Below, one piece after another: positions 19,435 through 30,296 of a stretch of DNA of 64,000 nt (positions are counted from its first letter, which is position 1; the number at the start of each line of letters is the position of its first letter). Source of the DNA: Aliiglaciecola sp. 3_MG-2023 (GTDB lineage: Bacteria; Pseudomonadota; Gammaproteobacteria; Enterobacterales; Alteromonadaceae); assembly GCF_030548205.1 (NCBI RefSeq), contig NZ_JAUORV010000002.1, forward strand, positions 248,001 to 312,000, read 5' to 3'. A program made the translations under genes and the position numbers. Under the pieces are notes generated by a model. The model searched no databases and was not told the origin of the DNA. It worked only from the letters and a program-made list of their open reading frames with translations.

Positions 19435-20421
19435 ATGGGTGACAAAAATACCATCGTTGTAAATTTGGCTGAGCCGGTTGTAGACGAAAAAGAAATCGAC
19501 TCTGAGTTAGCAAAAATTGAAGCCGATGATGAGAAAGATCCCATGGAAGAAATACTAGCAGGCCAAGATGAAATTCAAAAAAACTTGGATGCTACGCAGT
19601 TGTATTTAGGTGAAATAGGTTTTTCACCTTTGTTGTCTGCAGAAGAAGAAGTATATTTTGCAAGACGCGCTTTAAAGGGGGACGAAGCATCCCGCAAACG
19701 GATGATCGTCAGTAACTTGCGTTTGGTGGTCAAAATAGCACGACGTTACAATAATCGTGGATTGGCTTTATTAGACTTGATAGAGGAAGGAAATTTAGGC
19801 TTAATTCGAGCCGTTGAAAAGTATGACCCTGAGCGGGGATTTCGCTTCTCAACATACGCTACTTGGTGGATAAGACAAACCATCGAAAGAGCAATAATGA
19901 ATCAAACCCGTACTATTCGATTACCAATCCACGTGGTGAAAGAATTGAACGTGTACCTTAGGGCTTCACGTGAACTCGCCCAAAAACTAGACCACGAGCC
20001 TACCGCAGAAGAGATTGCAGGTTCCCTCGACAGACCCGTAGAAGACGTCACTAAGATGCTGCGATTAAACGAGAGGATAACATCTGTAGATACCCCTATC
20101 GGAAGTGAAAATGATAAGGCACTGTTGGATATCATCGCGGACGAAAAAGGTTATGGCCCAGAAGAAGATCTACAGGATAAAGATATCAAATGTAGCATCG
20201 TTCGCTGGTTAGAAGAACTCAACCCAAAACAACGGGAAGTGTTGGCTCGTCGCTTTGGCTTAATGGGTTACGAACCATCTACTCTTGAAGACGTTGGCTC
20301 TGAAATTGGCCTCACCAGAGAAAGAGTTAGACAGATCCAAGTAGAAGCCTTGCGGCGGTTACGAGATATGTTAGGTCATCAAGGGTTAAACCTAGAAGCG
20401 CTGTTTAATAAAGAAGACTGA
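19435..20421 (+). CDS. rpoS: RNA polymerase sigma factor RpoS
   Basis: Stationary-phase and general stress sigma factor, 328 residues. Region 1.2 starts near [16 protein letters not shown]. Region 2 has [70 protein letters not shown] (given as position about 78-150), and region 4 has [21 protein letters not shown] strong ribosome site TTTAGGAG precedes the ATG. The 72-bp leader after nlpD and the strong terminator downstream show that rpoS ends the operon. Confidence 0.97.
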   Translation: MGDKNTIVVNLAEPVVDEKEIDSELAKIEADDEKDPMEEILAGQDEIQKNLDATQLYLGEIGFSPLLSAEEEVYFARRALKGDEASRKRMIVSNLRLVVKIARRYNNRGLALLDLIEEGNLGLIRAVEKYDPERGFRFSTYATWWIRQTIERAIMNQTRTIRLPIHVVKELNVYLRASRELAQKLDHEPTAEEIAGSLDRPVEDVTKMLRLNERITSVDTPIGSENDKALLDIIADEKGYGPEEDLQDKDIKCSIVRWLEELNPKQREVLARRFGLMGYEPSTLEDVGSEIGLTRERVRQIQVEALRRLRDMLGHQGLNLEALFNKED

Positions 20422-20442
20422 CCGCTTAATAGGATCATCAAG

Positions 20443-20470
20443 AAGACGTCAATTGTGACGTCTTTTTTAT
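20443..20470. terminator. Intrinsic terminator of rpoS
   Basis: A 9-bp stem AAGACGTCA/TGACGTCTT (20443-20451 and 20456-20464) with loop ATTG is followed by a T-rich tail on the plus strand. It overlaps the last codon of the convergent gluconokinase gene at 20467. Confidence 0.93.
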
Positions 20471-20952
20471 TTTTGCAAACGTTGCGAAAGGCTAGCGACG
20501 ATTTCATCCGGTCTTTGCGTTATATCAACCCAATAACCGTAGTCGGGTAATTCAAAGGTTTCTAGTTGTGAGTCGAGTAGATTGGGGTCGAAAAAATGTC
20601 CGCGCCTATCCTTAAGTCGCTCAAGGAGCAGTGCTCGTGGACCATTAAGTACTATCCACTTGACCTCTCCACTACATTTCCCTTGTAAGGTTTGCCGATA
20701 CGACTCTTTCAAGCCGGAACAGGCTAGTACTGCGCCACCTTTGTTTTCCCAATTTGCTAGATTTAACGATAGATTTTCGAGCCAAGGCTGGCGATCACTA
20801 TCATTAAGTGGGCTTCCATTTTTCATCTTCTGAAGATTAGATTGGGGATGAAAATCATCTGCATCGAAAAAAGGCAGATCTAACTCCAGGGCCAATTGAT
20901 TGCCAATCGTTGACTTCCCTGTTCCACACACTCCGCACACAATCACTATCAT
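20467..20952 (-). CDS. gntK: Gluconokinase GntK
   Basis: Phosphorylates gluconate to 6-phosphogluconate with ATP, feeding the Entner-Doudoroff and pentose-phosphate pathways. The 161-residue protein has the Walker A loop GVCGTGKST (residues 7-15), the DADDFHPQSNLQKMKNGSPLND substrate block (given from about 30), and the lid RRGHFFDPNLLDSQLETFE. It is a little shorter than E. coli GntK (175). It stands alone: no gluconate transporter or regulator gene is next to it. The convergent rpoS terminator overlaps its stop. Confidence 0.93.
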   Translation of the reverse strand: MIVIVCGVCGTGKSTIGNQLALELDLPFFDADDFHPQSNLQKMKNGSPLNDSDRQPWLENLSLNLANWENKGGAVLACSGLKESYRQTLQGKCSGEVKWIVLNGPRALLLERLKDRRGHFFDPNLLDSQLETFELPDYGYWVDITQRPDEIVASLSQRLQK

Positions 20953-21065
20953 TGCTTACTCCAAGTTAAATCAGTCAAGGCAAGTACAGCAGTGAATAAC
21001 ATGCCATTTGGCACGCTATGAATAACCAAAACACAAAAACTCACGTTAATCTCGCACCTAAAGTG

Positions 21066-21090
21066 AAAAAATCCCTTCCTTTGCAGGAAG
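21066..21090 (-). terminator. Intrinsic terminator downstream of tpx
   Basis: On the minus strand CTTCCT-GCAA-AGGAAG is followed by GGATTTTTT. It lies about 54 bp after the tpx stop, in the gap before gntK. Confidence 0.75.
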
Positions 21091-21143
21091 AGACTTAATA
21101 GCTCATAAGCTCACTTGTTGTATTCTTAAATGGTAATCACTGC

Positions 21144-21638
21144 TCACAACGCAGAGAGGACAGCGTCGTAATCCGGTTCGTTAGTGGTTTCAGCCACTTG
21201 TTGAGTAAACATTACTGTGCCATCCGTATCTATAACCACGACCGCCCTTGATAGTAAACCAGACAAGGGCCCAGTTTTGAAAGTAACACCATAATCTTCA
21301 CCAAAAGAACTGCGAAAACTCGATCCGTTTATGACATTGTCAATTCCTTCTGCACCACAAAATCTAGCGGCTGCGAAAGGCAGATCTTTTGACACACAAA
21401 TAACCTTGGTATTTTCCAAACTTGCCGCTTTTTCATTAAACTTGCGGACTGAAGTAGCACAAGTAGCAGTATCAACGGACGGAAAGATATTCAGAATAAG
21501 GCGCGTTCCCGCATAATCAGACAGGCTAGCAGGTGACAAGTCAACTTTAACTAAGTTGAAGTCAGGCGCTTTACTTCCTACTGCAGGTAACTCTCCCACA
21601 GTTTCAAAAGAATTACCTTGTAATGTAACAGTTGCCAT
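21144..21638 (-). CDS. tpx: Thiol peroxidase Tpx
   Basis: A two-cysteine atypical peroxiredoxin that reduces hydroperoxides using thioredoxin. The 164-residue protein has the peroxidatic C60 in PSVDTATCATSV and the resolving C94 in PFAAARFCGAEG, with the Tpx hallmark KDLPFA between them. The GGAG ribosome site is placed normally. It is a single-gene unit with its own terminator. A dyad upstream (21757-21771) is closer to the next gene and is noted separately. Confidence 0.96.
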   Translation of the reverse strand: MATVTLQGNSFETVGELPAVGSKAPDFNLVKVDLSPASLSDYAGTRLILNIFPSVDTATCATSVRKFNEKAASLENTKVICVSKDLPFAAARFCGAEGIDNVINGSSFRSSFGEDYGVTFKTGPLSGLLSRAVVVIDTDGTVMFTQQVAETTNEPDYDAVLSAL

Positions 21639-21756
21639 CTAACACTCCATTTATTGAGGATTAATTTCACAATAGACTACAGTATAGTTATCAAATGATG
21701 CAAAGGATCATTGTTATGAAATGGAAGTCGAAGATTAAAGGTCTAGTGAGGTAGTC

Positions 21757-21771
21757 AACTGAATTTCAGTT
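21757..21771. repeat. Short inverted repeat upstream of the membrane-protein gene
   Basis: AACTGAA and TTCAGTT flank a single T, a perfect 7-bp dyad about 70 bp before the chosen start of the 172-residue membrane protein. It could be an operator for the following TetR-family regulator. This is inference. Confidence 0.25.
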
Positions 21772-21839
21772 TGTTAATTACCTTTAATTTTAGCCTAAAA
21801 CACAGGTTATTCATTAGTTTCACCCAAGCAAGGACAACT

Positions 21840-22358
21840 ATGTCATCTAGATTACGTTTAGTGCTATCCGCTCTTATTTCCTTTGTATTTTATTTTGCTT
21901 GGACATATTGGGCAAACAATATGGTTTCAACGGATTCCGCCTTGGTGTTACGCTCAGCCATGGTTCAGGGCACGTTAAGTGCAACCATTACCTTAATGTT
22001 CACTTTTGCATTGGAAAAGTCCGTACAGAAATTTGGTCAAAGTAGTTTTTCCTTAATCTTTGTCGTACCCATTATCTGCACAGTACATTCAAAAACTACT
22101 CAAAATATCGCCATTTTCAAGACCTTTAATGCGGCATTAAATTTGTCGGCGCAAAAAGCCAGTGGCGCTGCTGTACCTGGAACACTTCTGGCTCCCCTTC
22201 TCCCTTTGCTGGTTCAAGCCAGTATTGCGATAACGGTGAATTGGTTAAATCACACCCCTAATCTATGGTTGACCGTTGCACCCAGTATCTTTTTTACCGG
22301 TGTGTATGGATACATTTATACATTCACATTACTCAAAGAAAGAAAAGATAGTTTGTAA
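21840..22358 (+). CDS. Unknown integral membrane protein
   Basis: A 172-residue protein that I do not recognise. The start is set at the ATG of MSSRLRLVLSALISFV because AAGGAC sits at the right distance; a longer reading to 21771 has no ribosome site. It shows about four hydrophobic segments (residues about 5-22, 38-60, 64-80 and 115-165 in two pieces), a VPGTLLAPLLPLLVQASIAITVNW stretch (given from about 111), and a short charged C-terminus KERKDSL. A TetR-family gene follows 88 bp later on the same strand and may control it. No function is assigned. Confidence 0.6.
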   Translation: MSSRLRLVLSALISFVFYFAWTYWANNMVSTDSALVLRSAMVQGTLSATITLMFTFALEKSVQKFGQSSFSLIFVVPIICTVHSKTTQNIAIFKTFNAALNLSAQKASGAAVPGTLLAPLLPLLVQASIAITVNWLNHTPNLWLTVAPSIFFTGVYGYIYTFTLLKERKDSL

Positions 22359-22446
22359 TTTCAACTTCAACAAAGAAGGTTCTGCATGCCTATATTTACT
22401 TTTAAGAAATGTTGAACCCTTTCAAAACCTATCGTAAGGTAGGGAA

Positions 22447-23022
22447 ATGAATAGCGTAAATCCCACTAAAACTGCACTTTTGAATCTGGCGCAAGAATTG
22501 TTGCAAACCAAATCATTTTCAAGTGTTTCCTTCCAAACACTCGCGTCAGGTATTGGCATTAAAAAAGGCAGTGTTTATTATCATTTCAAAACTAAGGAAG
22601 ATTTAGGCGAAGCCATCGTTGAGCGATTAACCACGATGCTGCAGCAGAGTTTGCTGGATATTCAACATGAACCCTCACAAATTCAATTAAAGATTTATCT
22701 AAGTTGGTTTGAAAAACATATTGAAGCTGCGCAAAAGCTGTGTCCTGCCGCTAGCTTTGCAGCCACTTGGGATGCAGTACCCGAGGGGACAAAATTAAAA
22801 GTACAAAAGTTATATAATCTGCATCAGAATTCATTAATCAGGATCATTCAAAACGGCAGAGACTCAGGAGAATTTGCACTTAGTAGTCAATCTCCCAAAG
22901 AACTCGCTGTGCTAGTGTTTGCTTTGCTGCAAGGAGGCTTAGTGTCTTCCCGAGTGTCGCAAACTAAATATGAGTTCGAGGCTTGCAAGGCACAAGCCTC
23001 ACAGATGATTGTAAAAGGTTAG
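22447..23022 (+). CDS. TetR-family transcriptional regulator
   Basis: A 191-residue one-domain repressor. The N-terminal helix-turn-helix is typical of TetR (FSSVSFQTLASGIGIKKGSVYYHFKTKEDL, about residues 23-52, with the YYHFKTKEDL signature). The C-terminal ligand domain (about 65-190) contains CPAASFAATWDAVP, resembling the TetR_C group in which this region binds small organic effectors. The start ATG is preceded by AGGTAGGGAA. The preceding membrane-protein gene is a possible target. The ligand is unknown. Confidence 0.85.
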   Translation: MNSVNPTKTALLNLAQELLQTKSFSSVSFQTLASGIGIKKGSVYYHFKTKEDLGEAIVERLTTMLQQSLLDIQHEPSQIQLKIYLSWFEKHIEAAQKLCPAASFAATWDAVPEGTKLKVQKLYNLHQNSLIRIIQNGRDSGEFALSSQSPKELAVLVFALLQGGLVSSRVSQTKYEFEACKAQASQMIVKG

Positions 23023-23064
23023 TACCAAGTTCACAGTTAATTTTCCAATAAAGCTAAAGACCCC

Positions 23065-24210
23065 TTAAGAACAAGGTTTATAGTAACGGTTTTTCGACAG
23101 TTCGATGGCTTCTTCAACCAATAAATTAGCTGCTGCTTGTTCACCTAAATTACTAAGGTTATCTAACCAACTGCGAAATAAGCGCTGATCAAATAACGCC
23201 AGATTCGTTGCCTTATTAAAAAGAACAATTGAATTTTCAAAGTGTTGTTCTCTTCTTAGCGCCAGTTCATCCAAAGCCAAATCATTCCCTTCAAGCTCAT
23301 AAACTACCTCTTGATAAGCCATACCAATATTTTGCGTAATATTGGTTTTACCTTGAAGTTCCATGGTTTCCCCTAAAGATAAACAAAGCTGCAAGAACTC
23401 TTCGTCCTGTTTGGGCTTTTCCGTGCACAACCTAGAGATAATATTATAAAAGCTGGGCTGTGAAGCTGCAGCAGCAAAAGCAGAAAGGGCATTTTGGGTA
23501 AAGTTCTCATTTGGACGGCCTTGTAAGCTGTCAGTATAGAGTCGAATATACTCAGCAAAGCTCTCTTTAAATAGTGGCGATGTAGTGACTTGACGAAGGG
23601 CATTTTTAACCAAATCTGTGGCATTTCTACTGGCATAAAAGTTGGCTATGGCAAACCACATCCCACCATTATCGCCGCCAGCAGATATCGCCTGATCGAC
23701 TAATTGCTGGTTGCAGCCCTGATGACTTTTCACTTCTGTACACAACCCTAACAGCTGCTCCAAGGCCAATGGGTTGCCGGGGAAAGTCTGGTTAAAGGAT
23801 AATAACTTGTCTAATCGTGTGTTTTGTTCAGATACATCAGAGAAAAATGCATAAGCCAACTGTTTGTCCATCGAGGGGGAGGTCTCAAAGGTGGCAAAGA
23901 CTTCTGAGTTGCTCAATTCTGCATAATCAGTAATTTGACCTAAATCACATTCTACAATGTAGTCTTGTATTGCCTCTGGTTCTGATCCATTTGAGTCTGC
24001 ATCATTTTCACCCTCGCCGTCAAAACTTGGAGTTTGATTAAATAGCACAGATGGTGTTTTCGGGGGTGTCGCAGTATCAGACAATTTAGGTGTAGGGGAT
24101 TGAGTCGAATCGTCCTTGTGCTTTCCTTGATTAAATAGTGAAAGTTGAATTAAATACACAGACAAAATAACCCCACAAATGAGTAAGGTTATTTTGCTAA
24201 AGGTATTCAT
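23065..24210 (-). CDS. Unknown membrane-anchored protein with helical repeats
   Basis: A 381-residue protein of unknown function. An N-terminal hydrophobic helix (about residues 7-26) probably anchors it, with a low-complexity, acidic, P/S/T/D-rich linker (about 30-80) and then a mostly helical region whose spacing looks like degenerate TPR or Sel1-type repeats (NPLALEQLLGLCTEVKSHQGC, GMWFAIANFYASRNATDLVK and similar). It has at least six cysteines in the periplasmic part, suggesting disulfides. It ends RYYKPCS. Its start is 27 bp after the efpL stop on the same strand, so the two may be cotranscribed. I could not tie it to a named family. Confidence 0.6.
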   Translation of the reverse strand: MNTFSKITLLICGVILSVYLIQLSLFNQGKHKDDSTQSPTPKLSDTATPPKTPSVLFNQTPSFDGEGENDADSNGSEPEAIQDYIVECDLGQITDYAELSNSEVFATFETSPSMDKQLAYAFFSDVSEQNTRLDKLLSFNQTFPGNPLALEQLLGLCTEVKSHQGCNQQLVDQAISAGGDNGGMWFAIANFYASRNATDLVKNALRQVTTSPLFKESFAEYIRLYTDSLQGRPNENFTQNALSAFAAAASQPSFYNIISRLCTEKPKQDEEFLQLCLSLGETMELQGKTNITQNIGMAYQEVVYELEGNDLALDELALRREQHFENSIVLFNKATNLALFDQRLFRSWLDNLSNLGEQAAANLLVEEAIELSKNRYYKPCS

Positions 24211-24237
24211 CTAATTAAAACGATTATCAAACCAAAG

Positions 24238-24804
24238 TTAGGCACGACTAGTGAATTTTTGCTCGGCGGTATTGATCTTAATTTTCTCACCTGAGGCAAT
24301 GTATTCTGGCACCTGAACAACGAGACCGGTTGAAAGCGTTGCAGGCTTGGTTCTAGCACTGGCTGACGCGCCTTTAATTGAAGGATCAGTTTCAGTAATA
24401 ACAAGCTCCACAGATGGTGGTAACTCTATACCTACGGGCTTACCGTCAACAATTAGTATCTGTAAACCTTCGGTTTCTTCGGTGAAAAACAGTAATTCAT
24501 CAGCAATAGTCTCTTTATCCAACGAAAACGGCGTGTAATCTTCATTATCCATAAAGACGTATTCGGTACCGTCAACGTAAGAGAACATCACTTTACGACG
24601 GAAAAACTCAGCAGTATTGATGATCTCATCCGCTTTAAAACTTTCGTCCGCCTTTGCCCCTGTCGAGACCTCATACAAACGCATTCGGTAAAGACTCGCG
24701 CCGGCGCGGCCACTGGGAGTGAGTTTGTTGATATCTTTTACAAGGTAAACTTTACCATTGTGTTCAATGGCTGCGTTCTTTTTTACTTCACTAGCTTTTG
24801 GCAT
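24238..24804 (-). CDS. efpL: Elongation factor P-like protein EfpL (YeiP)
   Basis: A paralogue of elongation factor P that relieves ribosome stalling at proline and other difficult motifs. The 188-residue protein has the KOW-like domain I with loop [12 protein letters not shown] carrying R33 in place of the lysine of EF-P, then two OB domains ([20 protein letters not shown], and the C-terminal [27 protein letters not shown], given from about 146). The sequence follows E. coli YeiP closely. I chose the ATG at 24804 because MPKASEVKK aligns with MPRANEIKK; an in-frame TTG four codons upstream is less likely. Confidence 0.93.
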   Translation of the reverse strand: MPKASEVKKNAAIEHNGKVYLVKDINKLTPSGRAGASLYRMRLYEVSTGAKADESFKADEIINTAEFFRRKVMFSYVDGTEYVFMDNEDYTPFSLDKETIADELLFFTEETEGLQILIVDGKPVGIELPPSVELVITETDPSIKGASASARTKPATLSTGLVVQVPEYIASGEKIKINTAEQKFTSRA

Positions 24805-24935
24805 TGTTTTGCTCAACTTAAAAATTGCGTGTTAATAAAGTACCACGAAGCGTAAAAACACAGAAGCAATTAGCGCGCTAAATTCCCCGGTTTTGACGTT
24901 ACTGAGGTTTATTTTGCACGCCCATAATGTTTCAT

Positions 24936-25430
24936 TTAACCTTCAATACGATCCAAAGTGAGAAATTGATAATTATACTTATTTTTCTCATCTGCAAGAT
25001 GTGATTCAGTATCAACCAACTCCCATTTAGCAGACTTGTTGTAGTCGGGGAAATAGGTGTCACCCTCTACGTCTAACTCTATTTCAGTTAGATACAAACG
25101 CTGACATAAAGGTAAAAAATAGTTGTAGATAGTGCCGCCACCAATCACCATAAGTTCATCTACCTCACCTGCAGCACTAACGGCCTGCTCACAACTAGCC
25201 ACAACCTTAGCATCACCCAGCTGATAATCAGGGTCACGACTAATAACGATGTTTAATCGGCCTGGGAGCGCTTTTCCGATAGACTCGTAGGTTTTCCTTC
25301 CCATTACAACGGGCTTACCCAAAGTCGTGCGTTTGAAGTGACCTAAGTCTGCGGGAAGGTGCCAAGGCATAGCGTTATCCGCCCCTATTACTCGATTTTT
25401 TGCCATGGCGGCGATCATTGATATCAACAT
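24936..25430 (-). CDS. folA: Dihydrofolate reductase FolA
   Basis: Reduces dihydrofolate to tetrahydrofolate with NADPH. The 164-residue enzyme contains IAAMAKNRVIGADNAMPWHLPADL (given from about 6; Met20-loop and substrate aspartate), GKPVVMGRKTYESIG, the NADPH site VIGGGTIYNYF and EGDTYFPDY. Everything matches chromosomal type I DHFR. The trimethoprim-sensitive style core is conserved, and nothing suggests a resistance cassette. The gene stands alone with 317 bp upstream. Confidence 0.96.
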   Translation of the reverse strand: MLISMIAAMAKNRVIGADNAMPWHLPADLGHFKRTTLGKPVVMGRKTYESIGKALPGRLNIVISRDPDYQLGDAKVVASCEQAVSAAGEVDELMVIGGGTIYNYFLPLCQRLYLTEIELDVEGDTYFPDYNKSAKWELVDTESHLADEKNKYNYQFLTLDRIEG

Positions 25431-25747
25431 ATAAGCATTCAGCCTTAAAATAGGATTAATTTTAGAAAATGAATTAGAGCAATTGACCGAAAATTTAAAG
25501 GTTTTTTAAAATATCGATTTTCAAATACACAGTGGTAACTGTTATTTTGGATTATTCAGCATATTAACACTTTTAATCGTGAAAATGTCTGCCACAAAGC
25601 ACTACTCAGGTTGCCAAGTTTAAATAGTGATACGCATGTTCTGGTCTATCAGGGGATCACCATTTTAAGACAGTATATTATGATACAAAAACGCCTGAAA
25701 CTTGTTCAGGCGTAAGATCTAGGCTCGCTAGCGTTAACGATTAAACA
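25431..25747. other. Non-coding gap upstream of folA
   Basis: This 317-bp stretch is AT-rich and holds no convincing gene. It must contain the folA promoter (minus strand). Its left end carries the obgE terminator described separately. I see no further clear repeat. Confidence 0.6.
25687..25713 (-). terminator. Intrinsic terminator of the rplU-rpmA-obgE unit
   Basis: ACGCCTGAA (25691-25699) and TTCAGGCGT (25705-25713) form a 9-bp stem with loop ACTTG. On the minus strand it is followed by TTTTTG. It lies about 35 bp after the obgE stop. Confidence 0.88.
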
Positions 25748-26929
<1,182 letters not shown>

Positions 26930-26984
26930 TTAAGCATTCACAGGCTAAGTAATATATTACTCCGCCTCTACTTTTTTCTCTAGC

Positions 26985-27012
26985 AATAAAAAACCCCGCA
27001 AGAGCGGGGTTT
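26985..27012. terminator. Intrinsic terminator between rpmA and obgE
   Basis: AAACCCCGC (26991-26999) and GCGGGGTTT (27004-27012) form a 9-bp stem with loop AAGA and T-tails on both strands. In the minus direction it follows rpmA by about 25 bp, so it should reduce read-through into obgE. Confidence 0.92.
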
Positions 27013-27036
27013 TTTTGATTTATGTGTTAGCTCGTC

Positions 27037-27294
27037 TTACTCAGCAACGATGCTTACATATTTACGGTTCTTAGGACCTTTAACACCAAACTCCACTTTG
27101 CCATCAGACAATGCGAAAAGAGTGTGGTCTTTGCCGATACCCATATTATCTCCAGGGTGGAAACGTGTTCCACGCTGACGAACAATGATATTACCAGCTA
27201 ATACAGACTCGCCACCGAAACGCTTAACACCTAAACGTTTACTTTCTGAGTCACGACCGTTATTAGTACTACCACCCGCCTTTTTATGTGCCAT
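27037..27294 (-). CDS. rpmA: 50S ribosomal protein L27
   Basis: The 85-residue protein starts [16 protein letters not shown], the classical L27 N-terminus that reaches the peptidyl transferase centre. It continues with [22 protein letters not shown] and KDHTLFAL. It lies 15 bp after rplU. A strong terminator follows before obgE. Confidence 0.98.
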   Translation of the reverse strand: MAHKKAGGSTNNGRDSESKRLGVKRFGGESVLAGNIIVRQRGTRFHPGDNMGIGKDHTLFALSDGKVEFGVKGPKNRKYVSIVAE

Positions 27295-27309
27295 TAGTTC
27301 GTACTCCTA

Positions 27310-27621
27310 TTAAGCGTTTATGCCAGTGATTTTCACTTCTGTGAACCACTGACGATGACCTTGGGTCTTACGAGAATGCTTACGACGACGGAATTTGACA
27401 ATTTTAATTTTGTCACCACGGCCATGAGAAACTACTTCTGCAGTTACTTTGCCGCCATCAACATAAGGCATACCAATTTTTACATCTTCACCATTACTAA
27501 CCATCAAGACATTATCGAACTCAACCGCTTCACCCGGTGCAACTTCGATTTTCTCTAGACGAACGGTTTGGCCTTCGGCCACACGGTGTTGTTTACCACC
27601 ACTTTGGAAAACCGCGTACAT
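27310..27621 (-). CDS. rplU: 50S ribosomal protein L21
   Basis: The 103-residue protein starts [18 protein letters not shown] and ends with the [21 protein letters not shown] block (given from about 79), both diagnostic of L21. It is first in the rplU-rpmA-obgE unit, with a good promoter upstream and a small GCGCC/GGCGC hairpin (27637-27649) just before its ribosome site, which could take part in leader control. Confidence 0.98.
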   Translation of the reverse strand: MYAVFQSGGKQHRVAEGQTVRLEKIEVAPGEAVEFDNVLMVSNGEDVKIGMPYVDGGKVTAEVVSHGRGDKIKIVKFRRRKHSRKTQGHRQWFTEVKITGINA

Positions 27622-27672
27622 ATTTAACTCCGCTCTGCGCCCACGGCGCTACAATTCAAAAACAGGGCGCGA

Positions 27673-27701
27673 ATTGTACGTGAACTGAGCTATCGTAGCA
27701 A
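27673..27701 (-). promoter_or_regulatory. Sigma-70 promoter of rplU-rpmA
   Basis: On the minus strand TTGCTA (27696-27701) and TACAAT (27673-27678) are separated by exactly 17 bp. A GC-rich stretch CGCGCCC follows the -10, like the discriminators of growth-rate and ppGpp-controlled ribosomal promoters. A transcription start near 27666 is expected. Confidence 0.75.
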
Positions 27702-27845
27702 GCCTAATTCTTAATTATTTTGGGAAAAGATCGCCTTTTTCTGTGAACACCCATAATATTCGGTTACTTGACTAGATAGATTTGTGTATTTATGTAGAAT
27801 TGCACGCATATTAACAGACCAAAAAAATGAGCCAATTGACTTACA

Positions 27846-28817
27846 ATGGACTTAAATAACATACACCGTCTTGCCGATCCTGACATGCAAGCTGTTAACG
27901 CCTTAATCCAGGCTCAAGTGAATTCAGATGTAGCCCTGATCAATCAGCTGGGATTCTACATTGTTAATAGCGGCGGGAAAAGAATACGCCCACTATTAAC
28001 TGTGCTTGCAGCCCGCGCTTTAGGAATTGAAAACCAACAACATCATACACTAGCAGCCATTATTGAATTTATACATACTGCCACTTTATTACATGACGAC
28101 GTTGTCGATGAGTCGACCATGCGTCGTGGAAAAGAGACTGCCAACGCGGTTTTTGGCAATCAAGCCAGTGTTTTAGTGGGTGATTTTTTGTATACGCGAT
28201 CATTTCAAATGATGGTCGACTTAAAACGGATGAGAGTAATGGAAATTCTTTCATCGGCAACTAACGTCATCGCTGAAGGCGAAGTTATGCAATTAATGAA
28301 TTGCAATGATCCCGAGACATCAGAAGAAAATTATATGGAGGTAATTTACAGCAAAACCGCACGGCTGTTTGAAGCTGCTACTTTATTAGCCGCAGTGATC
28401 ACTGACCAAAGTCCCGAGATAGAGCAAGCAATGCAAGATTATGGACGCTATCTAGGAACCGCATTTCAGTTGGTTGATGATATTCTTGATTATGCTGCAG
28501 ACAGTGATGAAATGGGTAAAAATGTTGGCGATGATCTGGCTGAAGGCAAACCCACATTGCCACTGCTATATGCCATGTGGAATGGAAATGAAGCACAATC
28601 AGCGCTGATCAAAGAAGCCATTGAGCTCAATAACGGTATGGAAAGCTTAGACGAAATATTAGCGGCAATGGAACAAACGGGTTCATTGGTCTACACCAAA
28701 CAAAAAGCACAGGAAGCGTCGAAACAAGCCATTGACGCTCTTGCACCTTTACCTGACTCAGATTACAAGCAAGCACTGATTGGGCTGGCCCATATCTCTG
28801 TGGAACGCGCCGCTTAA
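27846..28817 (+). CDS. ispB: Octaprenyl diphosphate synthase IspB
   Basis: A trans-prenyltransferase that makes the ubiquinone side chain from farnesyl and isopentenyl diphosphate. The 323-residue protein has the first aspartate-rich motif LLHDDVVDESTMRRG (about 79-93), the GDFLYTRSFQMM block, and the second motif QLVDDILDYAAD. It is divergent from rplU as in E. coli. The ribosome site is weak, and a 10-codon open frame (27827-27859) overlaps the start. IspB uses products of the IspD/IspF pathway found earlier in the window. Confidence 0.96.
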   Translation: MDLNNIHRLADPDMQAVNALIQAQVNSDVALINQLGFYIVNSGGKRIRPLLTVLAARALGIENQQHHTLAAIIEFIHTATLLHDDVVDESTMRRGKETANAVFGNQASVLVGDFLYTRSFQMMVDLKRMRVMEILSSATNVIAEGEVMQLMNCNDPETSEENYMEVIYSKTARLFEAATLLAAVITDQSPEIEQAMQDYGRYLGTAFQLVDDILDYAADSDEMGKNVGDDLAEGKPTLPLLYAMWNGNEAQSALIKEAIELNNGMESLDEILAAMEQTGSLVYTKQKAQEASKQAIDALAPLPDSDYKQALIGLAHISVERAA

Positions 28818-28857
28818 ACAGCGGCGACTGTCCTAGTAGTCGCTAAATCGTTAGCGA

Positions 28858-30192
<1,335 letters not shown>

Positions 30193-30296
30193 TCATTTGG
30201 ATTAAACAGAATGGCGCTAGATTAACATATACCAATGGGAAGGGGTCAATAAAGGCACTGAAAGTTAATCCTTTTGCTGTAAATCAATTGAGCCAT

